Origin: Avichristensenella sp031549105
GTDB taxonomy: Bacteria; Bacillota; Clostridia; Christensenellales; Aristaeellaceae
NCBI GenBank assembly: GCA_031549105.1
Contig: JAVBQK010000121.1
Coordinates: 1-41,235 of the forward strand
Reading direction: 5' to 3'
DNA length: 41,235 bases
Below, one piece after another: positions 16,681 to 24,420 of this stretch. The position numbers and the translations under genes were made by a program. Each line of letters opens with the position of its first letter. The stretch's first letter is position 1. The notes below the pieces were generated by a model. It was not told the origin of the DNA. It saw only the letters and a program-made list of their open reading frames with translations, and did no database searches.

Positions 16681-16695
16681 CTATGTGCCCTATAG
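16681..16695. promoter_or_regulatory. Candidate LysR box (T-N11-A dyad)
   Basis: CTATGTGCCCTATAG is an inverted repeat (CTAT/ATAG) containing the T-N11-A core of LysR-type operators. It lies 12 bp upstream of the -35 of the tct promoter, about 50-60 bp before the expected transcript start, the standard activator position. Confidence 0.6.
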
Positions 16696-16707
16696 ATAAA
16701 ACGGTAT

Positions 16708-16736
16708 TTGCATTATACACACGGATACCTTATCAT
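16708..16736 (+). promoter_or_regulatory. Promoter of the tct-abrB-cit operon
   Basis: TTGCAT (16708-16713), 17-bp spacer, TATCAT (16731-16736). The transcript should begin near 16743, giving a leader of about 36 nt before the ATG at 16779. Confidence 0.65.
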
Positions 16737-16748
16737 GTTTTCAACATG
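16734..16748. promoter_or_regulatory. Palindrome over the tct -10/start site
   Basis: CATGTT-TTC-AACATG is a perfect inverted repeat overlapping the -10 and the expected transcript start. This is a position for a repressor or a second regulator site. It could also fold as a small hairpin at the 5' end of the message. Confidence 0.45.
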
Positions 16749-16778
16749 GTTGCAACAAATATTAAGGGGGAACTGCAC

Positions 16779-17771
16779 ATGAAGAAAACATTATGTCTCG
16801 TCCTGTCCCTGCTGATGCTCCTGGGCACGGTTGCTATTGCGACTGCCGAGAGCGAGTGGAAGTTCGAGCGTAAGATCGAAATCGTCTGCCCGTGGGGCGT
16901 CGGCGGCGGCGCGGATAGCACCATCCGCCCGATGGCCACGCTGCTCAAGGAAATCCTGGGCGTTGAGGTCGAAGTCGTCAACGTCGAAGGCGCAGGCGGC
17001 GTCACGGGCGTCGAGTACACCTACAAGCAGCCTGCGGACGGCTACACCTTCATGCTCGGCACGCAGTCGCTGATCATGCAGGACCTGCAGGGCACCACGT
17101 CCATGGACTATCGCAGCCAGTTCATCCCGGTTGCCAAGCTCGTGCACTCCATCAACATCATCGCCGCCTCCAAGAAGGCGATGGACAAGAAGGGTTACAC
17201 CACCTTCTCCGAGCTGATTGAGTACGCCAAGGCCAACCCCTACATGATTAACGTCGGCATGCTGACGGCGACCGGCGCGGATGGCGCGGGCCTGCAGCAG
17301 ACGCTCGAAGGCCTGGATGTCACCGAAGTGCCCTACTCGGGTGGCGCGGAAATGAACGCGGCGCTGGTGGGTGGCCACATTGACCTGATGATCACCGGCA
17401 CGACCGAGATCGCGGGCCTGATCGAATCCGGCGACGTGGTGCCGCTGGTTTGCCTCTCCGACAAGCGAATGGAGCTCTACCCCGATATGCAGTGCACGGG
17501 CGAGTTGGACATTGATTCCTACATCGGCACCTGGCGCGGCATCATGGCCAAGGCCGGCACGCCGCAGGGCGCGATCGATACGCTGGTTGCTGCGATTGAG
17601 CAGGCGGTGCAGACGCAGACCTGGCAGGACTTCCTCGTGCAGAGCACGCTTAATGAGCGGCAGGGCTTCTCGGCCGGCCAGGAGTTCGCGGACCTGTTCG
17701 AGAGCGAGTACGTCACGTTCACCGCGTACCTGGGCGAGCAGGGCGTTCTATCCAAGGATTACTACAAGTAA
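16779..17771 (+). CDS. tctC: Tripartite tricarboxylate transporter substrate-binding protein (TctC/BugT family)
   Basis: This 330-residue secreted binding protein has a signal peptide of about 22 residues and no lipobox. It carries hallmarks of the Bug/TctC family: IEIVCPWGVGGGADSTIRPMA at the start of the mature domain, GAGGVTGVEYT near residue 70, QPADGYTFMLGT, and VPYSGGAEMNAALVGGHIDLM later. Such proteins bind tricarboxylates or other carboxylates through their carboxyl groups and deliver them to the TctA/TctB membrane pair. The ATG at 16779 sits 8 nt after AAGGGGG. The gene is separated from tctB by a terminator-like hairpin, which should leave the binding protein in excess. The citrate lyase genes downstream suggest citrate, aconitate or a related tricarboxylate as ligand. 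Confidence 0.92.
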   Translation: MKKTLCLVLSLLMLLGTVAIATAESEWKFERKIEIVCPWGVGGGADSTIRPMATLLKEILGVEVEVVNVEGAGGVTGVEYTYKQPADGYTFMLGTQSLIMQDLQGTTSMDYRSQFIPVAKLVHSINIIAASKKAMDKKGYTTFSELIEYAKANPYMINVGMLTATGADGAGLQQTLEGLDVTEVPYSGGAEMNAALVGGHIDLMITGTTEIAGLIESGDVVPLVCLSDKRMELYPDMQCTGELDIDSYIGTWRGIMAKAGTPQGAIDTLVAAIEQAVQTQTWQDFLVQSTLNERQGFSAGQEFADLFESEYVTFTAYLGEQGVLSKDYYK

Positions 17772-17800
17772 AGCGCGCGGCGCGGATATTTGACCCCTGA

Positions 17801-17832
17801 GGGGACTAGCCTTGACTCTAGTCCCCCTTTTT
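17801..17832 (+). terminator. Intrinsic terminator/attenuator between tctC and tctB
   Basis: A 9-bp perfect stem, GGGGACTAG (17801-17809) with CTAGTCCCC (17818-17826), has an 8-nt loop and is followed by TTTTT (17828-17832). Because tctB and tctA lie just downstream without an obvious new promoter, partial read-through is likely. Confidence 0.75.
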
Positions 17833-17854
17833 GTAGAAGGAGTGTGGATACACC

Positions 17855-18379
17855 TTGTTGGAGCTTATCGTCAACATCCTCCTGCTGATCTTTTTTGTCT
17901 TTACGTTGCTGTTCCGCGTGCTGGAAGCGCCCATCCCGACCAAGGTGCTCAACAACCCCAATGCGCTCAAGCCGAACATCTGGCCAAGCGTCATCCTAGT
18001 GCTGTTGATCGCCTGCATGGTCGCCAACATTATTAAGATCATCCAGAAGAACAAGGGCAAGCCCGAGTTCAGCCTCGCGGCGTTTGCCAAAACCATTCCG
18101 CCGTTTTTCACCAACAAGCTGTTCATCGGCATTGTCATCGTCGTGGTGCTGTCGATGATCCTGGAGCCGCTGGGCTTCATGCCCACTTGCCTCCTGTTCC
18201 TGGTGGCATACGGCATTCTGCTGGGCGAGCGCAAGTATCTGCGGCTAATTCTGTTTGCGCTGCTGATCACGCTGGTGCTGTATATCTGCTTTGGCGTTTT
18301 GCTGCAGGTGAACCTGCCGCGCGGTACCATTCCGTTCCTGCGCAGCTTCTCCCTGTTCATTGAATCTCTGATTCCGTAA
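17855..18379 (+). CDS. tctB: Tripartite tricarboxylate transporter small membrane subunit (TctB)
   Basis: This 174-residue membrane protein with four to five hydrophobic segments (about residues 4-22, 45-62, 92-110, 112-126 and 133-150) matches the small subunit of tripartite tricarboxylate transporters. It works with the large TctA subunit in sodium- or proton-driven uptake. The only in-frame start near the ribosome binding site (AAGGAG, 17837-17842) is TTG at 17855, with a rather long 12-nt spacer; ATG options upstream are lacking. Initiation may therefore be weak. It follows a terminator-like hairpin and precedes tctA by 15 nt. Identification rests on size, hydropathy and position between tctC and tctA more than on motifs. 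Confidence 0.85.
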   Translation: MLELIVNILLLIFFVFTLLFRVLEAPIPTKVLNNPNALKPNIWPSVILVLLIACMVANIIKIIQKNKGKPEFSLAAFAKTIPPFFTNKLFIGIVIVVVLSMILEPLGFMPTCLLFLVAYGILLGERKYLRLILFALLITLVLYICFGVLLQVNLPRGTIPFLRSFSLFIESLIP

Positions 18380-18394
18380 GGAGGTGGATGTGGC

Positions 18395-19921
18395 ATGAGT
18401 ACTTTAGAACTTCTGGGCATGGGTTTCTCCACGCTGCTGGACCCTACAATGCTGCTGATGACCGTCCTTGCGGTGGTTATGGGCACGATCTTTGGCGCGC
18501 TGCCCGGCGTATCCGCCACGATGGCGGTGGCGCTCGGCCTGCCGTTTACCTACAGCATGCAGCCGGTTCCGGCAATCATGTTCCTGGTGGCCATCTACTG
18601 TTCGTCGATCACCGGCGGTTCCATCACGGCGATCCTCTTTAAGATTCCAGGCGTGCCATCCAGCGCGCCGACCACGTTCGACGGTTACCCCATGGCGCAG
18701 CAGGGCAAGGCAGGCAAGGCGCTCGGCGTGGCGCTGGGCTGCTCGGCGCTGGGCGGTTTGTTCTCCGCGCTGGCGATGTTCCTGCTCAGCCCGCAGCTGA
18801 CCAAGGCCGCGCTGTCCTTCGGCCCCAGCGAGCTGTTCGCGGTCACGTTCATGGGCCTGTCAATCCTTACCTGCCTTGACTCCAAGAACATGCTCCGCAC
18901 GATCATCTCCGGCCTGATCGGCCTGCTGCTGGCGTGCGTGGGTCAGGACCCGATGTACGCGGTGCAGCGCCTGACCTACGGCTCCAAGGAGCTGCTCGCC
19001 GGCATTGAGATGATCCCGGTGTTGATCGGTATCTTCGCTGTGACCGAGGTGCTCAATCAGTCCACCGGCAACGACCGCCTGAAGGCCGAGGATGGCATCG
19101 GCGGCGGCAAGACCGGTACCGAAATGCCCACATGGAAGGAATGGCTGTCGATCAAGTGGGTGGTTCTGCGCAGCGCCATCGTCGGCACGATCATCGGCAT
19201 TCTGCCCGGCGCGGGCGCGACGATTGCCTCTTTCATGTGCTACTCCACCGAGACGAAACTGTCCAAGCATCCCGAGAAGTTCGGCACGGGCATCATCGAC
19301 GGCGTGGCGGCGTCCGAGACGGCGAACAACGCAGCCACCGGCGGCGCGATGGTTCCGCTGCTGTCGCTGGGCATTCCGGGCGGCAACGCCGCGGCGGTGA
19401 TGATGAGCGCGCTCGTCCTCAAAGGCGTGCAGCTAGGCCCGCTGCTGCTGGTCAACCAACCGGAGTATCTGTCAGCGACGTTCGTCTCCATGATCGTCAC
19501 CAACATCCTGATGGTCATCGTGGCCATCGGCGTGGCGAAAATCTTCGCGCAGATCCTGTCGATCCCGTACTCGTTCCTCGGCCCGATCATCATCATGCTG
19601 GCGACGATCGGCTCCTACGCGACGAGCATGAACATCACGGACGTAAAGATCATGGCGATCGCGGGCATCGCGGGCGTCATCTTTAAGGTCTGCAAGTTCA
19701 ACAGCGCAGCGATGATCCTGGGTCTGGTGCTTGGCAAGATTTGCGAGGGCAACTTCAGCCGCGCGTTCACCATAAGCCGCGGAAGTGTCGGCAGAATGTT
19801 TACCAATAGCTGGATTACTGTGGTGCTGATGATCGTTTGTATTGTCACCCTGGTTTACCCGCTCGTCGCGCCGTCTGTCAAGAAGGCGCTGGGGATTCAA
19901 AGCAAAAAGAAGGCGGCGTGA
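18395..19921 (+). CDS. tctA: Tripartite tricarboxylate transporter large membrane subunit (TctA)
   Basis: This 508-residue integral membrane protein has about 11-12 hydrophobic segments. It contains the two conserved TctA signatures: GALPGVSATMAVALGLPFTY with GGSITAILFKIPGVPSSAPTTFDGYP in the first half, and GILPGAGATIASFMCYSTETKLSK with GVAASETANNAATGGAMVPLLSLGIPG in the second. These repeated glycine/proline-rich loops are thought to form the substrate path. It is the catalytic channel of the carboxylate importer whose binding protein is encoded at 16779. The ATG at 18395 follows GGAGGTGG. Twenty-two nucleotides after the stop, a three-hairpin repeat element begins and separates it from the AbrB-family gene. 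Confidence 0.95.
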   Translation: MSTLELLGMGFSTLLDPTMLLMTVLAVVMGTIFGALPGVSATMAVALGLPFTYSMQPVPAIMFLVAIYCSSITGGSITAILFKIPGVPSSAPTTFDGYPMAQQGKAGKALGVALGCSALGGLFSALAMFLLSPQLTKAALSFGPSELFAVTFMGLSILTCLDSKNMLRTIISGLIGLLLACVGQDPMYAVQRLTYGSKELLAGIEMIPVLIGIFAVTEVLNQSTGNDRLKAEDGIGGGKTGTEMPTWKEWLSIKWVVLRSAIVGTIIGILPGAGATIASFMCYSTETKLSKHPEKFGTGIIDGVAASETANNAATGGAMVPLLSLGIPGGNAAAVMMSALVLKGVQLGPLLLVNQPEYLSATFVSMIVTNILMVIVAIGVAKIFAQILSIPYSFLGPIIIMLATIGSYATSMNITDVKIMAIAGIAGVIFKVCKFNSAAMILGLVLGKICEGNFSRAFTISRGSVGRMFTNSWITVVLMIVCIVTLVYPLVAPSVKKALGIQSKKKAA

Positions 19922-19942
19922 GGAGAGGTTGCGGGGACGGGG

Positions 19943-20022
19943 GAACGCCAAGGGGCTCTGCCCCTTGGATCCCCGCGAAGGGCTTTGCCCTTTCGAAACC
20001 CAATGTTTCGCCTCACGGCGGG
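19943..20022 (+). repeat. Three-hairpin intergenic element, copy C
   Basis: It begins 22 nt after the tctA stop, in the same orientation, and is almost identical to copy B: the only differences I see are CA to TG in the AACATTT core. It lies inside an apparent operon, so it cannot be a full terminator. An in-frame TTG at 19985 within the element makes the next gene look longer than it is. Confidence 0.85.
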
Positions 20023-20035
20023 TTGTATTTTCGTT

Positions 20036-21067
20036 ATGGCACCGATTGTGGCGACGCTTCTTGCGGCGTTTGCTGTAGGCTGCGCGCTGGACAGGCTACG
20101 CGTACCGGGCGGGATGATGATTGGCGCGGTGATCGGCGCGTGCGTGCTGGGCATCACGACCGGCATCGCCGAGATGCCCAAAGTTGCCAAAACCATCGCG
20201 CAGATTATCGCCGGGGCGTTCATTGGCGCGGGGGTCAGCAGACAGGAGATGCGCGAGATGCGCACCGTGGCCCGTCCTGCGGCGATCCTGATGCCGGGAC
20301 TGCTGCTGATCAACCTTATTGCCGGACTGCTGATTTATCTGACAAGCCCGCTGGATATGATCACCTCGCTGATGAGCTGCACACCCGGCGGCATCAGCGA
20401 CATTCCGATGATCGCAGCCGACCTGGGCGCGGATACGGCCAAGGTGACGATCATGCAGTTTGTCAGGTTCATGATGGGCATCGCGCTGTTCCCGGCGCTG
20501 ATTCGCTGGCTGAACCCGGGGGGTGAGGGCGGCGAAGCGGCAGCGCTGAAGCGGGAAAAGGCGTCAACATCCTGGCCTGCCACGCTGCTGACCTTGGCAG
20601 TGGCGGCGATGTTCGGTCTTTTGGGCATGATGTCGCCCATCCCGTCCGGCACGATGGCCTTTGCGGTGCTGGGCAGCGTGGCGTTTAAGTATTTTTACCC
20701 CCGGGCGCAGGTGCCCCGGGTCTTTCGAAAGGGCGCGCAGTGCCTGGCCGGCGCATATGTCGGCGCGGGCATCGGCCTGAAGGAGCTATCTGAAATCCCG
20801 TATTTATTGCTGCCGATCGTCATTCTGCTAGCCTGCTATCTGCTGGGCGCGTTTGGCATCAGCAGGATGTTTGAAAAGACCGGCTGCTTCGGGCGTACCG
20901 AGGCGATGCTGGCGGCGACGCCCGCCGGGGCGAGCGACATGGCGCTCATCTCCGCAGACCTGGGCGTACGCAATGTGAAGCTGATTTTATTGCAAGTGCT
21001 GCGGCTGATTGTGGTCATCTCATTTTTTCCGACCATATTGAGTTTTGTTGCAGCCGTGCTGGGATAA
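20036..21067 (+). CDS. AbrB-family membrane protein (ammonia-monooxygenase-like, PF05145 type)
   Basis: This 343-residue hydrophobic protein is made of two similar halves of four to five helices each. Each half has a GxxIGA-type and a GGxSD-type segment: MMIGAVIGACVLG and SCTPGGISDIPMIAADLGAD in the first, and AGAYVGAGIGLKEL and AATPAGASDMALISADLGVR in the second. Duplicated ADLG blocks are characteristic of the family called AbrB (not the Bacillus DNA-binding AbrB), often encoded beside tripartite tricarboxylate transporters and thought to be a transporter or regulator of carboxylates. The start at ATG 20036 is chosen because longer readings extend into repeat copy C; its ribosome binding site is weak. 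It is followed within 12 nt by citD, suggesting a part in citrate metabolism. Confidence 0.8.
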   Translation: MAPIVATLLAAFAVGCALDRLRVPGGMMIGAVIGACVLGITTGIAEMPKVAKTIAQIIAGAFIGAGVSRQEMREMRTVARPAAILMPGLLLINLIAGLLIYLTSPLDMITSLMSCTPGGISDIPMIAADLGADTAKVTIMQFVRFMMGIALFPALIRWLNPGGEGGEAAALKREKASTSWPATLLTLAVAAMFGLLGMMSPIPSGTMAFAVLGSVAFKYFYPRAQVPRVFRKGAQCLAGAYVGAGIGLKELSEIPYLLLPIVILLACYLLGAFGISRMFEKTGCFGRTEAMLAATPAGASDMALISADLGVRNVKLILLQVLRLIVVISFFPTILSFVAAVLG

Positions 21068-21079
21068 GGGGGTCTATGC

Positions 21080-21379
21080 ATGCAGATCATCATGCCCGCG
21101 ATGGCGGGAACGCTGGAATCCAGCGATACGCAGGTTTCCATTGAGCCGTACGAGGGCGGCATTGAGCTTTCGATCCAGTCCAATGTGCTCAGCCAGTACG
21201 GCAAGCAGATTCGCCAGACGGTGCTGAAGACGCTCTCCCGCCTGGAGGTGCAGAGCGCGCGCGTAACGATAGTGGACAAAGGCGCGCTGGACTGCACGAT
21301 CAAGGCGCGCGTGGAGTGCGCGGTGTTTCGCGCCTGCGGGGAGACCAGCAGCGTGCCATGGGGAGGTGCCGTGCGATGA
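21080..21379 (+). CDS. citD: Citrate lyase acyl carrier protein (gamma subunit)
   Basis: This 99-residue acyl carrier subunit of citrate lyase begins with the AGTLESSD motif. The serine at residue 14 matches the one that carries the 2'-(5''-triphosphoribosyl)-3'-dephospho-CoA arm in known CitD proteins. The rest follows the family: VSIEPYEGGIEL, QTVLKTL and DKGALDCTIKARVECAVFRA. The arm carries acetyl and citryl thioesters between the CitF and CitE active sites. The ATG at 21080 follows AAGGGGGT; another ATG at 21076 is out of frame. It overlaps citE by 4 bp, consistent with assembly of a fixed-ratio complex. The enzymes that build and attach the arm are encoded nearby (citX-citG fusion at 25524). 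Confidence 0.95.
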   Translation: MQIIMPAMAGTLESSDTQVSIEPYEGGIELSIQSNVLSQYGKQIRQTVLKTLSRLEVQSARVTIVDKGALDCTIKARVECAVFRACGETSSVPWGGAVR

Positions 21380-22278
21380 ACGCAAACCTGAAACGCCTGC
21401 GCCGTACGATGCTGTTCCTCAGCGCGCAGCGGCCCAGCCTGATCAAGGATGCCTATGTATTCAGGCCCGACAGCCTGATTTTCGACCTGGAAGACGCAGT
21501 CGCCGAGAACCAGAAGGACGCGGCCCGCTTTTCGCTCTACCATGCGCTGACAACGGTGGACTACCGGGGCATCGAGCGGCTGGTGCGCATCAACGGCCTG
21601 GATACACCGCACTGGCAGGAAGATATTCGGGTTGCTGTTGCGGCGGGCTGCGATGGCGTCCGCATCCCCAAGTGCGAGCACGCGGAGGATGTGCGCCGGG
21701 TGGAGGAGGCCATTGCCGCCGCTGAAACGGAGTTTGACCGCGAAGTGGGTCACACACTGATCACGGCAGCGCTGGAATCGCCGCTTGGTATCCTGAATGC
21801 GTACGAGATCAGCAGCGCGTGCCCCGAGCGGATGATTGGTGTGGCCATCTCGGGCAGCGATTACCGAAAGAGTATGCAGGCCGCCTACAACCCCGGCGGC
21901 ATTGAGCTGCTGGGCGGCAGGGCCAATATGCTGATTGCCGCGCGTGCGGCGGGCGTGCAGTGTTTTGATACCGTCTTCACCGACCTGGATGACATGGAAG
22001 GCTTCCGCGAGGAGGCGCTGCTTGCCAAGCAGATGGGCTTTGATGGCAAATCGGTCATCAACCCCAAGCAAATCGCAATTGTGCATGAGATCTTCGCGCC
22101 TACGCAGAAGGAGATCATTCAGGCGGAAAAGGTGGTGCGCGCGGTGCGCGAACAGGCGGCCAAGGGGATTGGCGTGTTCACCGTGGATGGCAAGATGATC
22201 GACGTCGCGTTCCTGCCGGGCGCGGAGCGGACGCTGGCGATGGCCAAGGCGGCGGGCGTGTATGAGGGGGATCTGTAA
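21376..22278 (+). CDS. citE: Citrate lyase beta subunit, citryl-ACP lyase
   Basis: This 300-residue cytoplasmic enzyme of the HpcH/HpaI aldolase superfamily cleaves citryl-ACP to oxaloacetate and acetyl-ACP. Visible family motifs are the FDLEDAV segment (about 36-42), the RINGLDTPHW loop with a substrate-contacting arginine, IPKCE, and the glutamate in ALESPLG that with a later aspartate binds magnesium. GKSVINPKQIAIVHEIF follows near the C-terminus. The ATG at 21376 overlaps the citD stop and follows GGGAGG; a longer frame from 21316 would overlap citD fully and is not supported. It is immediately followed by citF without a gap. The length is normal for CitE. Confidence 0.95.
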   Translation: MNANLKRLRRTMLFLSAQRPSLIKDAYVFRPDSLIFDLEDAVAENQKDAARFSLYHALTTVDYRGIERLVRINGLDTPHWQEDIRVAVAAGCDGVRIPKCEHAEDVRRVEEAIAAAETEFDREVGHTLITAALESPLGILNAYEISSACPERMIGVAISGSDYRKSMQAAYNPGGIELLGGRANMLIAARAAGVQCFDTVFTDLDDMEGFREEALLAKQMGFDGKSVINPKQIAIVHEIFAPTQKEIIQAEKVVRAVREQAAKGIGVFTVDGKMIDVAFLPGAERTLAMAKAAGVYEGDL

Positions 22279-23838
22279 ATGCGAAACAAAGTAGGGCGCG
22301 ACATCCCCAATGAGTTGCTGACAGGCGGCAGGCAAGTGTTTCAGGGGAGCAACTACCGCGACGGCGCGGCGTACAAAAAGGCCGGGCCGCGCGTGCGGAT
22401 GTACGAGAAACCGCAGGAAAGCAAGCTGGTCGAAAGCATCCGCGAGGCGATCGTATATGCGGGGCTTACGAGCGGCATGACCATTTCGTTCCACCATCAT
22501 TTCCGCGATGGGGACTACATCGTGAACCTCGTGATGCAGGAGATCGTCGCGCTGGGCATTCGGGATATCACCATCGCCGCGTCGTCGCTGGGCATGGCGC
22601 ACGATCCGGTGGCCGACTATATCGAGCAGGGCATCGTCACAGGCCTGCAGACCAGCGGCATTCGCGGTCGGATGGGTGACGTTGTGTCGCACGGCAAGCT
22701 GAAAACCCCGGCGATCCTGCGCTCACACGGCGGGCGTGTGCGCGCCATCGAAGAGGGCGAACTGCACATCGACGTTGCGTTCATCGGCGCGCCTACCGCC
22801 GACGGTTGCGGCAACGCGCGCGGCAAGGGCGGCAGAAGCGACTGCGGCGTGCTTTCCTATGCGATGGTCGACGCCAAATATGCCGACAAGGTGGTCGTCA
22901 TCACCAACTGCCTGGTGGATTTCCCGAACATGCCCGCGAGCATCCAGGCGATTGACGTGGATTATGTGGTCGTGGTCGATGAGATCGGCGACCCGAAAAA
23001 GATTGCCTCACAGGCGGCGCGCATGAGCCAGGACCCGCGCGACCTGCTGATGGCTGAATACTGCGCGAAGGTGATGGAGGCGACGCCGTACTTCCGTGAC
23101 GGTTTCTCGTTCCAGACAGGGGCCGGCGGCCCATCGCTGGCGGCGAACCGCTTCCTGGAGCCGCTGCTGATCGAAAACGACTACAAGATCCGCTGGATCA
23201 TCGGAGGCATCAGCCAGCCCGCGGTGGACCTTCTGAACAAGGGGCTGGTGGAGATGATCGTCGACACGCAGGACTTCGATGTGCCGTCGGTAAAGTCCGT
23301 GCACGAGCACCCGCGTCACTTTGAAATTTCCACATCCCAGTACGCCAACCCGGCCAACAAGGGCGCGTTCGTCAACAAGCTGGACTTTGTGATTCTGGCG
23401 GCGCTGGAGGTGGATACGGACTTTAACGTGAATGTCATCACTGGGTCCGATGGGGTGCTGCGCGGCGCTCCGGGCGGCCATCCGGACGCTTCTGCCGGGG
23501 CGAAGTGTACGATCATCGTCACGCCGCTGGTGCGCGGGCGGATGCCCACCGTCTGCGAGCGGGTGGTCACCGTGACCACGCCGGGCGAGGCGATTGACGT
23601 GGTGGTGACGGAGTACGGCATCGCGGTCAACCCGCTGCGACAAGACCTAATCGACGCGCTGGCGGGGACGAACCTGCCGCTGACGACGATCGAGGCGCTG
23701 AAGGAGCAGGCATACGCGATCGTCGGCAGGCCGGAGCCGCTACAGTTCCATGACCGGGTGGTCGCGATCATGGAGGCGCGCGACGGCACGATCCTGGACG
23801 TCGTGCGGCAGATCAAGGAGTATTCCTTCGAGGAATGA
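22279..23838 (+). CDS. citF: Citrate lyase alpha subunit, acetyl-ACP:citrate ACP-transferase
   Basis: This 519-residue CoA-transferase-like subunit swaps acetate for citrate on the acyl carrier arm, forming citryl-ACP and releasing acetate. It contains the family segments SFHHHFRDGDYIVN, ADGCGNARGKGG, FQTGAGGPSLAANRF, NVITGSDGVLRGAPGGHPD and VVVTEYGIAVNP. The length agrees with CitF proteins of about 500-520 residues. The gene begins directly after the citE stop and is the last of the operon, followed by a hairpin with a T run at 23844-23877. Oxaloacetate decarboxylase genes, which often accompany citrate lyase, are not in view, so the fate of the oxaloacetate is open. Confidence 0.95.
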   Translation: MRNKVGRDIPNELLTGGRQVFQGSNYRDGAAYKKAGPRVRMYEKPQESKLVESIREAIVYAGLTSGMTISFHHHFRDGDYIVNLVMQEIVALGIRDITIAASSLGMAHDPVADYIEQGIVTGLQTSGIRGRMGDVVSHGKLKTPAILRSHGGRVRAIEEGELHIDVAFIGAPTADGCGNARGKGGRSDCGVLSYAMVDAKYADKVVVITNCLVDFPNMPASIQAIDVDYVVVVDEIGDPKKIASQAARMSQDPRDLLMAEYCAKVMEATPYFRDGFSFQTGAGGPSLAANRFLEPLLIENDYKIRWIIGGISQPAVDLLNKGLVEMIVDTQDFDVPSVKSVHEHPRHFEISTSQYANPANKGAFVNKLDFVILAALEVDTDFNVNVITGSDGVLRGAPGGHPDASAGAKCTIIVTPLVRGRMPTVCERVVTVTTPGEAIDVVVTEYGIAVNPLRQDLIDALAGTNLPLTTIEALKEQAYAIVGRPEPLQFHDRVVAIMEARDGTILDVVRQIKEYSFEE

Positions 23839-23843
23839 GAGAA

Positions 23844-23877
23844 GGCCGGTCCGCTGGGGAAGCGGGTCGGCCCTTTT
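23844..23877 (+). terminator. Intrinsic terminator of the tct-cit operon
   Basis: GGCCGGTCCGC (23844-23854) pairs with GCGGGTCGGCC (23862-23872), an 11-bp stem with two G-T wobbles, followed after one C by TTTT. It lies 5 nt after the citF stop. There is no matching T run for the opposite strand. Confidence 0.75.
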
Positions 23878-24394
23878 ATTGCAGATTCTCGTGAATGTAG
23901 CGGCGGATGTCCCTTTCCGTGCGCAGGAGCGATGTCTTGGCCTTATATCGGACCAGCCGTTCCTTTACACCGTCGGCCCCGTTTTCATAGTTGCGGGTCC
24001 ATTTAAACATCAGTTTCAGCATGTAAACCCCTGGGATATACCCGCACGCTTCCAGGTGCAGCCGCTGTTTGATCCACCGGAGGACAATCCTGCGCTTGCG
24101 AATGGATACCGGGGGTTCCAGATGGATGATGGAGTCCGCCGCCTGCATGGCGATGTCAAAATAAGCGCGCCCTGCGTCTTCGACAATCCAGCGCTCCTTT
24201 GCCAAAATCGCATGCAAAAGCGCGTCCCGTTCTGCCTCGGAACGCTTTCGGTTGCCGGATGAAGATTCCGGGTCGGGCGTGTAGACGATGCTGTCCAGCT
24301 CGCAGCAGGTAAGGCCGTAATCCTTGGAGAGCCTCCTGGCCAGTGTGCTCTTGCCGCTGCCAACAGGGCCGACGATGTATATTCTGTTGACCAT
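23876..24394 (-). CDS. Small P-loop kinase/ATPase, adenylate-kinase-like, substrate unknown
   Basis: This 172-residue nucleotide-binding protein has the Walker A loop GPVGSGKST at residues 9-17. An ELDSIVYTP segment near 32-40 matches the acidic lid-side motif of small AAA/FlaR-like or shikimate-kinase-like proteins. Further on are WIVEDAGRAYF and a basic C-terminal half (RKRRIVLRWIKQRL). Members of this group are often annotated as topology modulators or adenylate kinases with little direct evidence. The gene follows citC by 26 nt in the same direction, so it is probably co-transcribed with it. A link to citrate-lyase maturation is possible but only inferred from position. The start ATG at 24394 follows AGAGGTTGAG. 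Confidence 0.7.
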   Translation of the reverse strand: MVNRIYIVGPVGSGKSTLARRLSKDYGLTCCELDSIVYTPDPESSSGNRKRSEAERDALLHAILAKERWIVEDAGRAYFDIAMQAADSIIHLEPPVSIRKRRIVLRWIKQRLHLEACGYIPGVYMLKLMFKWTRNYENGADGVKERLVRYKAKTSLLRTERDIRRYIHENLQ

Positions 24395-24420
24395 CTCAAC
24401 CTCTGTACGTGCTAATGGGG

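Noticed and set aside
20836..22692. A 618-codon minus-strand open frame opposite the AbrB, citD, citE and citF genes
   Set aside because: It is antisense to well-identified genes, has no recognisable domains and reflects GC-rich codon bias.
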